This document shows, piece after piece, positions 1 through 13,000 of a stretch of DNA of 64,000 nt. The notes below the pieces were generated by a model that saw only the letters and a list, made by a program, of their open reading frames with translations, ran no database searches and was not told the DNA's origin. A program made the translations under genes and the position numbers. The DNA is from Halichoerus grypus (Eukaryota; Chordata; Mammalia; Carnivora; Phocidae), in contig NC_135719.1 in assembly GCF_964656455.1 (NCBI RefSeq), forward strand, positions 127,267,444 to 127,331,443, written 5' to 3'. The stretch's first letter is position 1; each line of letters opens with the position of its first letter.

Positions 1-79
1 AGGTCACCCCCTTCCTCTGCCCCCTGCCCAGCACTGCCAGCCCAGCAGAGGTCCAGAGGGTCTGGGAGGTAGAGAGCAG

Positions 80-295
80 AGGGCTACAAACTTCCCAGGT
101 TCAAGGGCCAGCCCTGCCACTTACTAGCACCATGACTTTAGCCAAGTTATTTAACATGTCTGGGCCTTAATTTTCTCTTGCTTCTAGGGATGATTTTAGT
201 ATCCTATGGTACTTATGAGAATTAATGAGCTATATACTTAAATGGGAAGAATTTCTCCTATAGTAAGTGCTCGATAAATGTTCGCTATTAATAAG
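80..295 (+). repeat. MIR
   Basis: Matches the MIR layout: CCCTGCCACTTACTAGCACC core, later AGTAAGTGCTCGATAAATGT. Confidence 0.8.
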
Positions 296-904
296 ATTGT
301 TCTCCTCCCTCCCCCCTCCCCAATCCCCAGGGCTTCCTGACCACCCTCGCTCTGGGATTTGGGGGATTTGGGCTCCTCACACAGAGGACTTGGCCTTAAG
401 ATAAGGAGAGGGGAGCAAAGTGCTGGCCTGGCTACTTAGGACCAGCACTAGCTGAAACCAGGCCAGGTCTGGAAGGAAGGGGGTGAGCGATGGGCCAGGG
501 GACTAATAAAGACGGAGCTAGTTCTTTTCAAAGCTTTTTGCCCATGTGCCAAAGTAAACCTTGTCCAGGCCTGGGACTGCTAAGCCTCCAGCTTTTGGCA
601 CTGGAGGCCGGGCTGGGGGAGAAATGGGAAGGGAGGGAGGCCACACACTTCCCCATCAGATAGGATGTGCAGCTGAGGAGGGCCTGAGAATCCTGACTCA
701 CCAGCCAGCATTGCCACCATCTCTCCCTGCCCCTCGTTGGCCCAAAAAGCAAGGCTGACGTTTGTCTCTCCTGCACAGGAAGAACAGAGGCAACAACCCC
801 TACAGGCTGCAGTTTATGGGGCATTGGACAGTCCTTCCCATATTCCAGATCTCTCCCCTGGCCTGTTCCAGAACAGAGTAGGAGGACGGAAACCAGTGAT
901 GACG

Positions 905-1135
905 GCACTAAGAGTGAGCACTCTTTCTCGAGCGCTCTGCAAAGGCTTTGTGCGAGTTCGCTTATTTCGTGTTCACAATAACCTTGTGAGGCAGTGCTTC
1001 TATTATCCCCACTTTCCAGAGGTGGGAACTAAGGCTCACAGAGGTAAGGTCGCTGTCCATGGCCACCCAGCTAGCAAGGGTAGCCCTGGGATTTCCGCCC
1101 AGTCTGGCTGCAGACAGCCCACTTCTTCCCACTGC
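905..1135 (-). repeat. MIR, reverse
   Basis: Reverse MIR with TTATCCCCACTTTCCAGAGG then GGCCACCCAGCTAGCAAGGG. Confidence 0.8.
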
Positions 1136-1839
1136 CCTGGTCACCTCCCTGTGCTCTGCCGTGAAATTCGTGCCGGAGGAGGAGTCCCCTGCTGCCCCCT
1201 GCCCCAGCCAGCTGGGTGCCCCCACTCTGTGTTCCTTTATATCCCTCAGATTTCAAGTTCCGTTCTTTCCAGTGCGGATACTTTGGTCTCCAGAAAGCTC
1301 TCTACCCCTGTTCTTCACACCCAAGAGCTAGAAAGAAGGAAGGAGGAAAGCACTCCAGAAAGGAGGGTCCAGGCACAGTTTAGGGCTGAGGACAAAAGGC
1401 AGGGCAATGCTCTGGGTTTCCACAATAGCCTCCCTCATCCCACCTCTGCCTGCCGCTGAGGACGCTGGGGAGGATGCTGAGGTGGGGGCGAGGCTCTCTT
1501 CTCTCTTGTCCCTCCTCACCTCCTTCCCTCATCCACGTCCCTCACCTGCCTCACCTTCTGGCACGCTGCACCTGCCTGGCCCTGACCATGGGTTACACCT
1601 CTCGCCAAGCTTAGAGGCTTACACCTTGTTTCTGGAGACCCTCCCGGGCCGAATGGCTGCCTGGGCCACGCCTCTCCCAACGGCAATCCTCTCCCCAAAT
1701 CCCAAAGGCTGGGAACACCCTGAGGAGGACCTGGCAAGAGTAGCTCTGCCACGAATTCTCGTCGAATGAATACATGAGCAAACAAAAGCACGAACTAGCG
1801 ATCCACCCTGCACGCCAGCCATGACTGTTTGTTTGCACG

Positions 1840-2185
1840 TTCCCAAAACGCCATGCTTTGTCCCCCCTCTGGGTCTTGGCCAACATGGTTCCCTCTGTCC
1901 ACGCTTCCCACCACCCTGTGCCAATGCCACCTCCTCACGTCTCACCTGGAGGTGACTTCCTCGCAGAAGCCTTCTCTGACCACTCGAGGTGGGCCCGCCC
2001 CGTGGCCCCCTTTCCCCGGGCTATCAAAGTGTGCTGGAGTGTGTGGTGGCATGCCTATGTGTCTCCCCGGTGAGGCTGGGAGCCTCCTAAGGATGCGAAC
2101 CAGGTCTGCCAGGCCCCCAGAGCCTGGCAGGATGCCTGGCACATGGTAGGGACTCAGCCTTTCTTTGTTGAAGGAAGGAAGGAAG
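1840..2185 (+). repeat. L2 LINE 3' end
   Basis: L2 3' hallmarks: GAAGCCTTCTCTGACCACTC, GCCTGGCACATGGTAGGGAC and TTTGTTGAAGGAAGGAAGG. Confidence 0.75.
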
Positions 2186-2484
2186 GAGGAGGGAGGGAGG
2201 AAAGGGGGGTGCTTTTGGAAGGAGAGAGAATGAGTGTGTGGGAGCTGAGTGGAAAAGAGCAGCATCCAGGACTCAAACCTCCTTAGAGCCAGATGGAAGC
2301 TAGAGCTCTTCCCAGCCCGGGACTGCCCCCTCCCCTCATCATGCACGGTATTACCCAAATAACAAGTCACACGTCCCTGTGGCTGGCTGCAGGTCACCAA
2401 GCGCTTTCACATCCCTGGCCCGGCTCCAGTCCCCAGACAGCCCTGACCCAGGCTTCCCAGCTCTTCCCCTCAGTTTAAAGATGA

Positions 2485-3075
2485 GAATCCAACAAAGGGT
2501 GCTGGGCAGCTGGATAACCACATGCCGAAAGATGAACTTAGACCCTTACCTCACCTCCTGTGCCAACTTTAACTGTAAGTGCATCCTAGATTTTAGTGTC
2601 AGAGCTAAAACAAGATGACTTTTTATTTTTTTTTTTTTAAAGATTTTATTTATTTATTTGAGAGAGAGAATGAGAGACAGAGAGCACGAGAGGGAAAAGA
2701 GTCAGAGGGAGAAGTAGACCCCCCGCTGAGCAGGGAGCCCGATATGGGACTTGATCCCGGGACTCCAGGATCATGACCTGAGCCGAAGGCAGTCGCTTAA
2801 CCAACTGAGCCACCCAGGTGCCCACAAGATGACTTTTTAGAAGAAAACATAGGAGAACATCTGTAAGCCTTTGGTGTAGGCAAGGATTTCGTAGACACCA
2901 TACCAAAAAAGCCTGGTCCATAAAAGAAAATTTGTTGAATTGGACTTTGTCAGAATCCAAAACTGTGGTGCTTCCAAGATACCATGAAGAATACGAAAAG
3001 AGAAGCAGCAGACTGGGAAAAACCATTTGCAAGACACACGTGTGATAAAGGCCGAGTATCCTGAGCATAAAGACG
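2485..3075 (+). mobile_element. Decayed LINE-1 ORF2 3' fragment, split by a SINEC
   Basis: The plus strand resembles the end of mammalian L1 ORF2 (a GGTGCTGGGCAGCTGGATAA motif near 2499, then ATAAAAGAAAATTTGTTGAA near 2920), with stops and gaps. The SINEC at 2626-2823 interrupts it. Not functional. Confidence 0.7.
2626..2823 (-). mobile_element. SINEC (carnivore tRNA-Lys SINE), antisense
   Basis: A-tail complement at the left, tRNA-like head (GAGCCACCCAGGTGCCC) at the right. Flanked by a perfect 16-bp target duplication ACAAGATGACTTTTTA at 2610-2625 and 2824-2839. Confidence 0.95.
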
Positions 3076-3764
3076 AGGAAAGGCGCCCTGAGAGATGACA
3101 CCGCCCGTGAACACGGCCTGGGTCCCTAGGTCGTGTGGTCTCTCCACTGCCTTTGTTCTTTTGCAGGGGCCCCGTAGCTGAGCCGAGACCCCTGGCCTGA
3201 CTGGCCCCGCCCTGGAGAACTGACTCAGGTCAGGACCGGCCCTCCGAGGCCTTCAGATCGCGCCTGCGCCTCCCTGCCGTTCCCCAGCGGCTTCCTCAGC
3301 GCGGGCTCCCCCGGGTGGCCACTAGAAGAACTGCAGCTTCCTTCCGCGGCTGCCCGATACTCGCTACTCGGCTCCCTGGCAGAAGGCTTGCAGTGTAAAG
3401 GTACTGTGGTCAGTGTAAACCGTTTTAAGTTTACGTTCAGCCAAGCATGCTTGTGTCAATGAGTTAAACAGTGACCTAGGGTAATAAAACCGTGGGCAGC
3501 CTAGGGCAGAAAGAGAAGGGAGCAGAAAAAGATAGGCAGGAGGCTCCCTGTTCCCGTTAGATGCTAACCCGGCTGGAAGGAGGGTGGGTTCTGGTATTCT
3601 CCTACTTCTGTGAGTTAGCACAGGGAGCCCCAGACCCCCAGGCCACTTCCCGTGTCCTGCACACCAGCCCCTTCACCTTTATTCCCTCCTCCATCCCCCT
3701 CCGCCCAGCTTTCCCAACTCCGGCCAGCATCCCACTGTGCCCCCTGGAGCCATGCATCCACTTT

Positions 3765-3995
3765 TCATTTGACGAGTGTCTATGGGATACTTCTGTGTTG
3801 CAGGCATTGCTCTCCATGACTGACGAATCTTAACCCACCTATCCCTCTTGACAGCACTGTGAAGTGGGTACTAGTTACTAACACCACGCCCCTTTTATAG
3901 ATGAGCAAATGAGGCAGGGAGACCATGAGTAGCTTGCTCGAGGTGGCTCGTGAGTGTTGGAACTGAGATTCAGTGCCACAGAGCCCACGATGCCC
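3765..3995 (-). repeat. MIR, reverse
   Basis: Reverse MIR core CCCTTTTATAGATGAGCAAA, then ACTGAGATTCAGTG. Confidence 0.75.
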
Positions 3996-4739
3996 AGAAA
4001 GACCCCCAGCTCCTGCAGCGCCTCACCTGCCCACTGGGACTTGAAACCAGAGTCTCCCCAGGACAGGACTTCTCTTAACCACCACCCCCCCCAGGCCAGG
4101 GGATGGGAGACACATCTTCCTTGCTCCTCTTTGCAACTTCCAGACTCTTCCTTCCTCCCTGCTGAAGGCTCCGTCTTGGACCCAAGGTGTCAACCTAGAT
4201 ATCTCGCTCCCCATCTTTGGTACAAACACTAACTACCCCGCACCCTCACCTGCCCCCCAGGTCAGTCCCCTCCTTCCCGGAAGAGTTCACTTCCTGCCTC
4301 ACGGTCACGCCAGTGCTGTTCCGGTCTTCATTCTTACTGATTTCCTCAAAGGACACTCCAGCCTCTCAGTTCCTTGACACCATTCCCCCGCTCACGTCAT
4401 GGCCATGCCCTAGATCTTCTCACTACCCATAACTAATAATCCCTTCTCAGTCTGTGTCACACAGCTCATTTTCCTATCTGTCAGCTCACGGTCTGTGGTA
4501 CTCGACAGTTCTCCCTCCCTGGACCTCTGGCACCTGTCCCCATCCCTTGCCCATCTCGCATCTCCTTTCCCTTCCTTACCTGGCCAGTCATTAACACTAC
4601 TCCCTCATATACAGTTCCAACCCCCTAATTCTCATACTTGGGAAAACCTCTAGCCTGGTTAGGTCGAGCTGTGCGCCTCTTCCCCACCTGCATCCACACA
4701 GATGAGTACAGCTGGGGGAAAGGCCAGTGAGTCCGGCTG

Positions 4740-6095
4740 CTCTTGTTGTCCATTCAAGACCATGAACTTCAGTGGACCCTTAGTGCTGCCCGGCCGTCCT
4801 CCACATTCCCATCATGCATTCACTCCATCACTCCTCTAGGTTTCTATTTCTGCCTTTTTTCCTGTCCTCAGACATCCCACATCTGCCCACCACCACCAGC
4901 ATTGCACAGTCACCTTGAGACCTTGTTCCCTCTGAGGCTGAGCAATAGAAGCTGTGGAAGGGCGCGCCCACCAGCTCCACCAGCGCCCCTTCCTCCCTCC
5001 TGCTGCCGTGGGTCAGTATCCAGCTCTGGGCCAAGGCCAACTTCACTTGTGCCCCAGTTCCCAGCCCTTCCCACGTCCTCACATTGCTCCAGCGATGCCC
5101 TGTCTCTCCCACATCACCAGCTTTTAATTTTCTACTGGACCATTCCCACTGGCATACCATGTTCTGCTACTTCTCCCATCCTAACCACTTCCAAACTCTG
5201 GTTCCTTTCCAAAGGAATCGTTCACGCCCACTGGCTCCAAATCCGCCGGCATCCTCCTTTCTCGCACCTGTTCCAGTCTGGCCACCCACTAAACCTCCTT
5301 GTTGCTTTAACTGTGGCTAATCCTCAGTTGTCATCTTACTCGGTCCCTCCCTTCTCCTGGAGACACTTCCTTAGCTTCCAGGACACCACCCTCTCCTGCT
5401 GTTCCTCTTTCCTCGCTGGCTGCTCTTCTAGTCCCTTTCCTGTGTCCTCCTCACCTGCCCCAGCTGTCTGCGCTGGAGCATCCCGAGGCTCAGACCTTGA
5501 GCCTCACTCTGTGCTCACTCCTTTGGTGATCCAGTCCTCCCCGCCTAGGAGTCCTCTGTCTGCTGGTGATGCTCACATCTATGTCTCCTGACTCTCCTCT
5601 GAGCTGCAGACTCATATCCAGCCACCCACCTGGCATGTCCACTTAGCATGTCCCGCACCAGGCTCCTGACCACCTCCACCCTGCACTTCTTGGCTGTCGC
5701 ACCTCATAACGGCACCTCCCCTCTTCCAGTTGCTGGGCCCGGAAACTTCAGAGTCACCCTGGACTCCTCTCTTTTACACCCTACCCCCCACCATCCATTC
5801 TATCAGCAAATCTTGGCTTCACCTTCAAAATACTTCCAAAATCTGAGCACTTCTCACCACCTCCTCTGTTTCCATCCCAGTCCTGGCTGTGGTTACCTCT
5901 TGCCTGGATTGCTACAATTTCCTCCTAACTGACCTGTCCGATTTTACTTCTCTGCTTGGCCCGCCCCCATTTATTCTCAAACCAAGGATCAGAGTGATCC
6001 CTTTAATACGTTCAGCGATGTATCCACCAGCATCGGTCTGGCACAGGCAGCTGTTCACTAAATACTTGTTGAATGAAGGAAGGAAGGAAGGAAGG
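4740..6095 (+). repeat. L2 LINE, sense, long degraded copy
   Basis: Follows the L2 reverse-transcriptase end: CAGGACACCACCCTCTCCTG, CTGGTGATGCTCACATCTAT, CTCACCACCTCCTCTGTTTC, CCTCTTGCCTGGATTGCTAC. The plus strand stays open for 282 codons but the reading is inherited LINE sequence, not a gene. Confidence 0.65.
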
Positions 6096-6344
6096 AATGA
6101 GCCTGCTTTTCTTGAATGGGAGTGAAGAGTTCCTAGGGTGATATGAGGTCTGGAGCCAAAACGAATGATCTTAAAAACCAGAACAACTTTGCAGATAACT
6201 TCAAGCAGCTACGAGTCATTTCCCGTTTTCATCGGGGCTTCTCACTCTTCTCCAAGTCTGGAGAATACTGAAGCCCATGACCCTGAGCCCTCACCGGATT
6301 GGCTCAGGCCCCTGGGCAGACGCCGATCTCCCTGGCTCAAGTTC

Positions 6345-6425
6345 GACATTAAGACAGTGACATTTACTGAGTCACTGCTCTGTGCCAGGCGCCCTCCTGC
6401 TTTACTTCATTTAGTCTTAGGAACC
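6345..6425 (-). repeat. MIR fragment, reverse
   Basis: TTTACTGAGTCACTGCTCTG TGCCAGGCGC is the MIR 3' end reversed. Confidence 0.6.
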
Positions 6426-6870
6426 TTCCTTTCCTGGGAACTGGATCGGAGAATCATAGGATGTTGACCCTGTCTGCACGGGCGTCCCATGAATGCAGTT
6501 CTGTTCTCCAGACTGAATACTCTCACTCTGGGGTCCTACCCACCTTTGTGAAGTTTGTTCATTTCTATGCAAGAAAAGCTTCACAAAGGCATGAATAAGA
6601 AGATCCATTTGGAGATGCATTTGAGGACTCTTTCGGTAAAGGGAGCAAATGGGGATCTGGGCTCTTCTGCCATCGTGGCTCTGGGTTTGGGGAAGCTGCT
6701 GTCTTAGGGGATAAGGCTGTGTGCCATCTCAGGGCTGAGCCTCCCACCCTGACCTGTTACTGGCTGGCAATGGACACGCAGTGCGCCCCGCCCCATCTCC
6801 CCGGCAGGCTTCTGCGATTACAGAGTGAGAGGGTCTCTTTTGTCTGACCTGAGCGTCCCTTCGTCACCAG

Positions 6871-7032
6871 GGAGCTCCCAGGATGGCTGTCCCACCGCGC
6901 AGCCTGAACGTGATGGAAGAGACTCGGAACATGACAACGAACGAATGCTTCCAATCCCGGAGCACCGTCCTGCAGGGGCAGCCCTTTGGGGGCATCCCCA
7001 CCGTGCTGTTCATCAACATCTTCTTGTGGGTG
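6871..7032 (+). CDS. TMEM63C: TMEM63C coding exon 1 (aa 1-50), with a short 5' UTR
   Basis: The acceptor is most likely the CAG ending at 6870, which puts 12 nt of 5' UTR before the ATG at 6883; a second AG just before the ATG is possible. The exon encodes the variable N-terminus, the Asn16 sequon and the first part of the first membrane segment. Donor GTAAGT, phase 0. Upstream non-coding exons are expected but were not located. Confidence 0.9.
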
Positions 7033-10000
7033 GTAAGTCCTGGGCTCCGCGCTGGGCAGTGAGGCCTCGGAGGGGTGCAAGTGATGCAGCAGGGGCCTCG
7101 GCTCTCCAAACGCATGCCAGCCGTAGTGGTGGGGACTTCCCAAATGTCAGTCGTGTCCAGGGCAGCCCGGGAAGAGGGGACCGCAGGAATAGGCAGAATT
7201 CCTAAGACTCCTTTCCCCGCGCCTTTGTCCAGAAGCCCACCTGGCCGGTGCCCTTGAGCCTCCCTTCTCTCTCCCCTTGCTGATTTCTTCAAGGAATGTT
7301 CTTTTTTTTCTTTTTCTTTTTCTTTTTCTTTTTAATACTTATTTATTTGAGAGAGAGAGCAAAAGCAGGGGGAGGGGCAGAGGGAAAGAGAGAAGCAGAC
7401 TCCCCGCTGGGCAGGGAGCCCGATGTGGGGCTCCATCCCAAGACACTGAGATCATGACCTGAGCTGAAGGCAGATGCTTAACCGACAGAGCCGCCCAGGC
7501 GCCCCTTCAAGGAATGTTCTTGTCGGATAGTTCCAAGCATGACACCAATGCCTTTATTCAGCAAATTCTGAGAATCCACTCTGTGCCGGGAAGCTGCTGG
7601 GCACTGGGCATCCAGAGTTGAAAAAGGCATGGCCTTTACCCTAACAGAGCTAGCCACCTTGTTGGGGAGCCCAGGGAGCCCCTGGGAACCTGAGGGACAG
7701 GGTCTCCCCCACGGGGATGCAGGGGCCAGCCAAGCAGAAGACATATCCCCACATCCCCTTCCCTGGCCTGTAGGTCATCATTTTGGTTTACTCCTTCCTC
7801 CGGAAAGCTGCGTGGGACTACGGGCGCCTGGCTCTGCTGATACACAATGACAGGTGAGGGGGGGCTGGGGGTCAGGAGGAGTGAGTGGCTTGCCTCCTCG
7901 GGGGATGTGCCGCCACAACCGGGACCCAACAGGTGTCCTCTCGGCACGCACTCCTGCCCCTGCGCTGGCCCTCCTCGCAGAAAGAGAACTTGGTGGGTAA
8001 GGGCAGTCATCTCTGGGCACAAGGCCACTTTTTTCTCGGATCTCAGACTTTCTGGATCCCGTGACTCCCAAGATACATTGGGCACCTGGCAACAGGGGTG
8101 ATTACTGTCTGTCCCCAGAGCTGTGTGCTCAGGTCCTGGACAGGAGGGTACTGCAGCTCTCGGCCTGGGAGCCAGAGGGACAGCAAGCCTGAGGCCTTTT
8201 CTCTCCTTTTCTGCCTCCCTGCTCACTGCTTTTCCTGGCTGCAGCTTGACCTCACTGATCTATGGGGAGCAGAGCGAGAAGACATCTCCCTCGGATATTT
8301 CCCTGGAGATGGAACACAAGGACAAGGTGAGTGCTTGGGTGGGCCTGGGCCCAGAGGGTTCCTGGCCTGGAGCCCAGCCGTGTGCCGAAAGGAGCATGCT
8401 CACACTCAGGGGCTTTGCAGCCCGCGACACCGGCCTGGCCATGTGACCTTGGACCAATTCCTCAGCCTTGCCACGCCTCCGTTTCCCCATTGGAAAGTTG
8501 GAGCTATTCACCATTCCTACCTCCAAGTAAGAGTTAGTTAATTCTGTTATTTTAGAGGGATTTTTAAAACTAATTTTCCTGCTCTTCTCAAATCCTCAAC
8601 CCTCGTCACAGCCCGCGTCCTGCCCCAGCCCCACTCTGAGCCAAGGACTCACCTCCTACTTCACATAGGAGATTCCTCACATGAGGCAGGGATTCCCTCA
8701 GCCTCCTCCATCCTGCTCCATGGAGCCCGGTCTTCTCTTCCTTCTCGTCCCTGTCGGATGCCAGTAGTCCACCCGAGCTTGTTCATTTGCTCAGCCAGTT
8801 GCCCTGGTGCCCCTGCTGAGGGCCACTGCTGGTCCGGGGACTGGACAGTGAACAAAATGGACCAAGTCCTGCTTCATGGGACTTTCTCCCTGTCTGAGAG
8901 ACACCCAGACAGATGCACACAGGACGGTGGTCAGGGCATGAATTCCAAAAGGGGCAAAGAAGGCAGGCCACGGTAATGGGACGGAGCTGGAGTGTTGAGA
9001 GGGTGTCAGGGACGGTCGTGGGCCCCGACACAGCCCACAGCTGCCTGTGTCCCTCTGCCCCATCACAGCGAAACTGGAAGAGCCGTCTGCACCTGTGCTC
9101 TCCACTTCCCCTCACTCCTCGGCCCCTGCAATGTGGCTTCCGTCCTCCATCCCACCCAGACAGCTCACCAGTTGTCCCACGCCATGAAATCCGATGGACT
9201 TTCCTGAGTTCTCCTCTCATCTGATCTCTCAGAAACATCCGGCCTTATAGACCATCTTCCCCTCCTGAACAGGCCCTTCCAGTTGCTTCTGTGACACCAC
9301 ACTCTCTGGGCGTCCCTTCTGCCACTCCATCTGTTCCTCTCTGTCCCCTCTGCAGGCTCCTCCTCCACAGCTGGAGTTGCCCTCAGTGGGTCCCAGGCCT
9401 CCTCCTCATGCTCCTGGGCAGTGTCACCCATACTCACGACCTCAACTGCCACCTCTCCACAGACCCTTCCTAAATTTCCGTCTCCAGCTAAACTTCCCTC
9501 TGGGCTCCAGGCACATTTATCCAATGGCCTTCAGAATATCTCCCCGTGGATATTGTAAAGGCATTTGGGATTCAATATGTCTGAAACATGCCACGCTGTC
9601 CGTCCACCCACCTGTTCCTCAATCCCTGGTCTCAGACTCTGCCCACCACCCACCCAGGTGCACCCCCTTGGTGTGGCCCAGGCCCCCAGGCACAGCCAGT
9701 CCATTACCGAGTTGTATTGCTGTCACCTTCCCAGTCTTGTTCCTCTCCCACCACCCCCCAGTCCAGGCCCCCGCTGGTCTCTTGTTGGATGACCAGGGTG
9801 GCCTCTAACGAATCTCTATGTCCACACTTATGTCCTGCCCCACCCATTTCCCACCTGCATTCGGAGCGATCCCCATGAGCGGGGACACACATTCCCCTGT
9901 GTAAACCTTCACTTCCTTCCTTCCTTTATTCTTGGAATAAAGCGCAGATGCCTGCGTGGCCTCGTGCTTGGTCTCCCGCCAACCTGTCCAGTTTGTCCTT

Positions 10001-13000
10001 CTCCTCCCAAGTCCCCATCTCTGGCCACATCGGCCACCTTTTAGATCCTCAAAAGTGCCACCTCCTTTCCTCCACAGGGCCTTTCACCCGCTCTTCCCTG
10101 TCTCCCTCTGCGGTGGCCCCCGCTCAGGGCTAACACACTGACCCTTCGTTCAGATTTCAGCCCCCGCACCACTGCCCCGGGAACCCCATCCACCCCACGC
10201 AGGACCGGATCTTTTGTCCTCTGCACACGGAAAGTGCATTCCTTTTCTTCAGGGCTCTTAACCCAGTGGGTAACAATCCCTCATCTACCCGATCGGTCCC
10301 GTGCATCTGACCAGGTCTTGCCCGCCACTGTCCCCGCACCCAGGCCAGCCTGCCGTGTAATTAGCATCTGATAGGTATTTGTTGGAGGCAGTGAGGGAGT
10401 AGAACCATTTTCCTTCCCCTATCATCCTTCCAAGAGACCTGGTCCCGCTACCTGCCACGATCTGCCCCAAGCTGTGTGGTGAGCCGCAGACCAGTTTGTG
10501 TCTCAGAGTTTCTCCGTAGAATAAGGACAGTCACACCTGCCTTACAAGGTGGTCCTCAGCTTTATTTTCAGAAACATTACTTTGGTTGGGGTTTTTTTGT
10601 ACAATGGCACAAAGATCATTTATTTTAAAAAGATCTGAGACATCATGAGGGCGGCAGTGGGCAGTCACCCTGCAGAGCTGGAAATGAGGCAGGCAGGGAG
10701 AGTGGGAGGTGGGGAGTGGCCCCTGGAGCGCCCCAGCCGCAATCCCGGGACCTCAGCCAGCCCAAGGGGCCTGGGGACAGCAGAGGGGTCATTACCCCCC
10801 GTGGTGGGAGTGAGGAGGGTGGGGCCACCAAGAGAGGTGCAATGAACTGACCACTGTCACAGGCCTTGTGTGCCAAGCTAGCCCCTGGTTGCTTGTGGCC
10901 GTTGCCTGCAGGGGTGAGGCAAGAGGGCACGTGGCATCCCTTCTCGGGCCTGCTATTCAGCTGCTAAGTTTGCTGAATGGTTTATGCCTTTCGTAGCTGT
11001 GATGTACATGTTGGGGGGGCCTTGGGGGGGTCTGTTGTCTGTGAGCCCAGAGAGAGGTAGTCCACACGGGCTCGCGGCACATCCGGGTCTGTGCAGTTGT
11101 CACGGCATGGAGGCCACACTCTGCCCTTTGACGGACAGTCCTGTCCTGTGTGAATTCCGGGGCGCATGCGTGCCCTGTGTGCTATCCCCCTTGGCACCTG
11201 CCATAGAGGGGGTGGAAGGGGTTCCCAGGAAGGTGTGTCCTCCACTGTGCACGACCACTAGGGACTGTCAGCAAACCTACTTGCTCCCTAAATAAATCAC
11301 ACCCATTTGCCCAAAGGTGGGTGGTGGAGAAAGCCCCTCCCTGGCAGGGAAGGGTGGTCAGACTCTCTGCCCAACTCTTACTTAGCAATTCACTCCTTCC
11401 CTGGGGACATTCCCAGTCAGTGCCACCAGTAAGTGGTATTCTCCTTCTTTGCTTTGACTCATACCTGAGCATCTGTCCTGATTTTATTTATTATTTTTGG
11501 GGGGGGCAGAGGGAGAGGGAGAGAGAGAGAACCCTAAGCAGGCTCCACGCCCAGCGCAGAGCCCGACATGGGGCTCGATCTGACGACCCCAAGATCATGA
11601 CCTGAGCCAAAATCAAGAGTCTGACGCTTAACTGACTGAGCCACTCCCCCCACCCTTTTTTAGAGAGTGTCTTTATCTTAGTTCCCCAGGACAGAACTGG
11701 GGAAATGGTCCCCCCCTGAGGTGGACATCTGACTTATTAGGCAACCCCAATCCAGGGAAGGAAGCAAAGAACTTCCTTCTGTTTCTTGCTTGCCTGACTC
11801 CCCATGGCTTCCTTTTGGGCAATACCTCTTCCCCAATCAGTGTGGTGCCAGGGAATGTCAGCCAGGTGGGCCTGCCTGTTTCACTGATGTGCTTGTGATC
11901 AAATGGGGTCAATCAAGAATTGCAGCCTTTTCCCAGACTTTGCTAAATCCTGCAGAATCCCAGAAGGAAGCGCACACCAGGACAATTTAACCAGCTACCA
12001 GATCTGGCGGCTTTTAGGGCCATGGGCCCCAGCCTATCCTCATGCACACTCTTCCCAAGCACACAACCTCTCTAGGCCTCCCACCCCTCCACCGCTGAGG
12101 CTGCCCTTCCCTACCACCCAGAAACCAGACAGCAAGACCCTGAGAGAAAGACATAATCGGCAGGACTCTCAGATGTAAGAGAAGAAACCCAGCTCAAACT
12201 AGGTAATATGTGGCTTGAGTCAGGGGAAATTAAAGAGAAGTGGCTGACTTGGGTACAGGGAGATCCAGGGAGTCCAGAGATACCACCAGGATCCCCCCTC
12301 CAGCCCTCTGTCCTCTGAGCAGGCTATTTTTCTCAGACAAGCGCCTGCCTCTGGCATCGAAGATGGCACCAAGCCCCTGCAGGCTCCATGGTGTTCACCA
12401 AGGTGCAGGAGCTCAGGTGGAGAGAGACTCCCTCTCCCGAGATCCCCGTCAATCCCCCTAAGAGAATTTTGATTGGCCCCATTTGGGTCATGCTCCCATT
12501 GACCAACTGCCCACTGGTGGCAGACCCCTACTTCATGGACAGCCCACCAGGCCATATGCATGGGGTGGGGGGCATTTCCCAGAAGGAAGCAACGAGGGAC
12601 AGACAGAAAGCAGCCGATGTCTACTGCATAAAAAGGGTCCCTTCTCTCCCTCTGGTCCAAGGCCCACAAAGCCCCCATTTCCTGTAACAGGATGCCACAT
12701 GGCAGGAATGTGAACTCACAGCTCACTTCCGGGGAGACTTCTTCCTGGACAGTCACCACAGATTCCAGTTGGAGCCCACTTCCTTCCAGAATCTGAGCTC
12801 TTTCTCGCTGCCATCTCTTGCCAGGAAGGAGGCCCCTATGGACGCTGCCTGGGTTCACTCAGCTGGAGGGCAGGCCTGGGGCTGGATTTTCTCACATGTT
12901 CTCTCCTTTCTCCCTAGGGCTTCTATTCCTGGTTCTTCAACACCGTCACCATGAAGTAAGTGCCTGAACTTTCTTTTTTTTTTTAAGATTTTATTTCTTA

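Larger units (their letters stand above)
1..6870. other. Upstream of the first TMEM63C coding exon; no gene seen
   Basis: Apart from the listed MIR, L2, L1 and SINEC copies I see no coding sequence. A CpG-richer patch at 3170-3360 is too small to call a promoter. Probably a 5' UTR intron or flank of TMEM63C. Confidence 0.55.

Noticed and set aside
737..1459. 240-codon plus-strand open frame
   Set aside because: It runs through a reverse MIR element, shows no known domain and no splice context.
4743..5591. 282-codon plus-strand open frame
   Set aside because: The sequence is a degraded L2 LINE; the low-complexity Ser/Pro-rich translation is not its reverse-transcriptase frame and not a gene.
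1..6870. ZDHHC22, the expected left-hand neighbour of TMEM63C
   Set aside because: No DHHC-type cysteine-rich coding exon is visible on either strand; it presumably lies further left.
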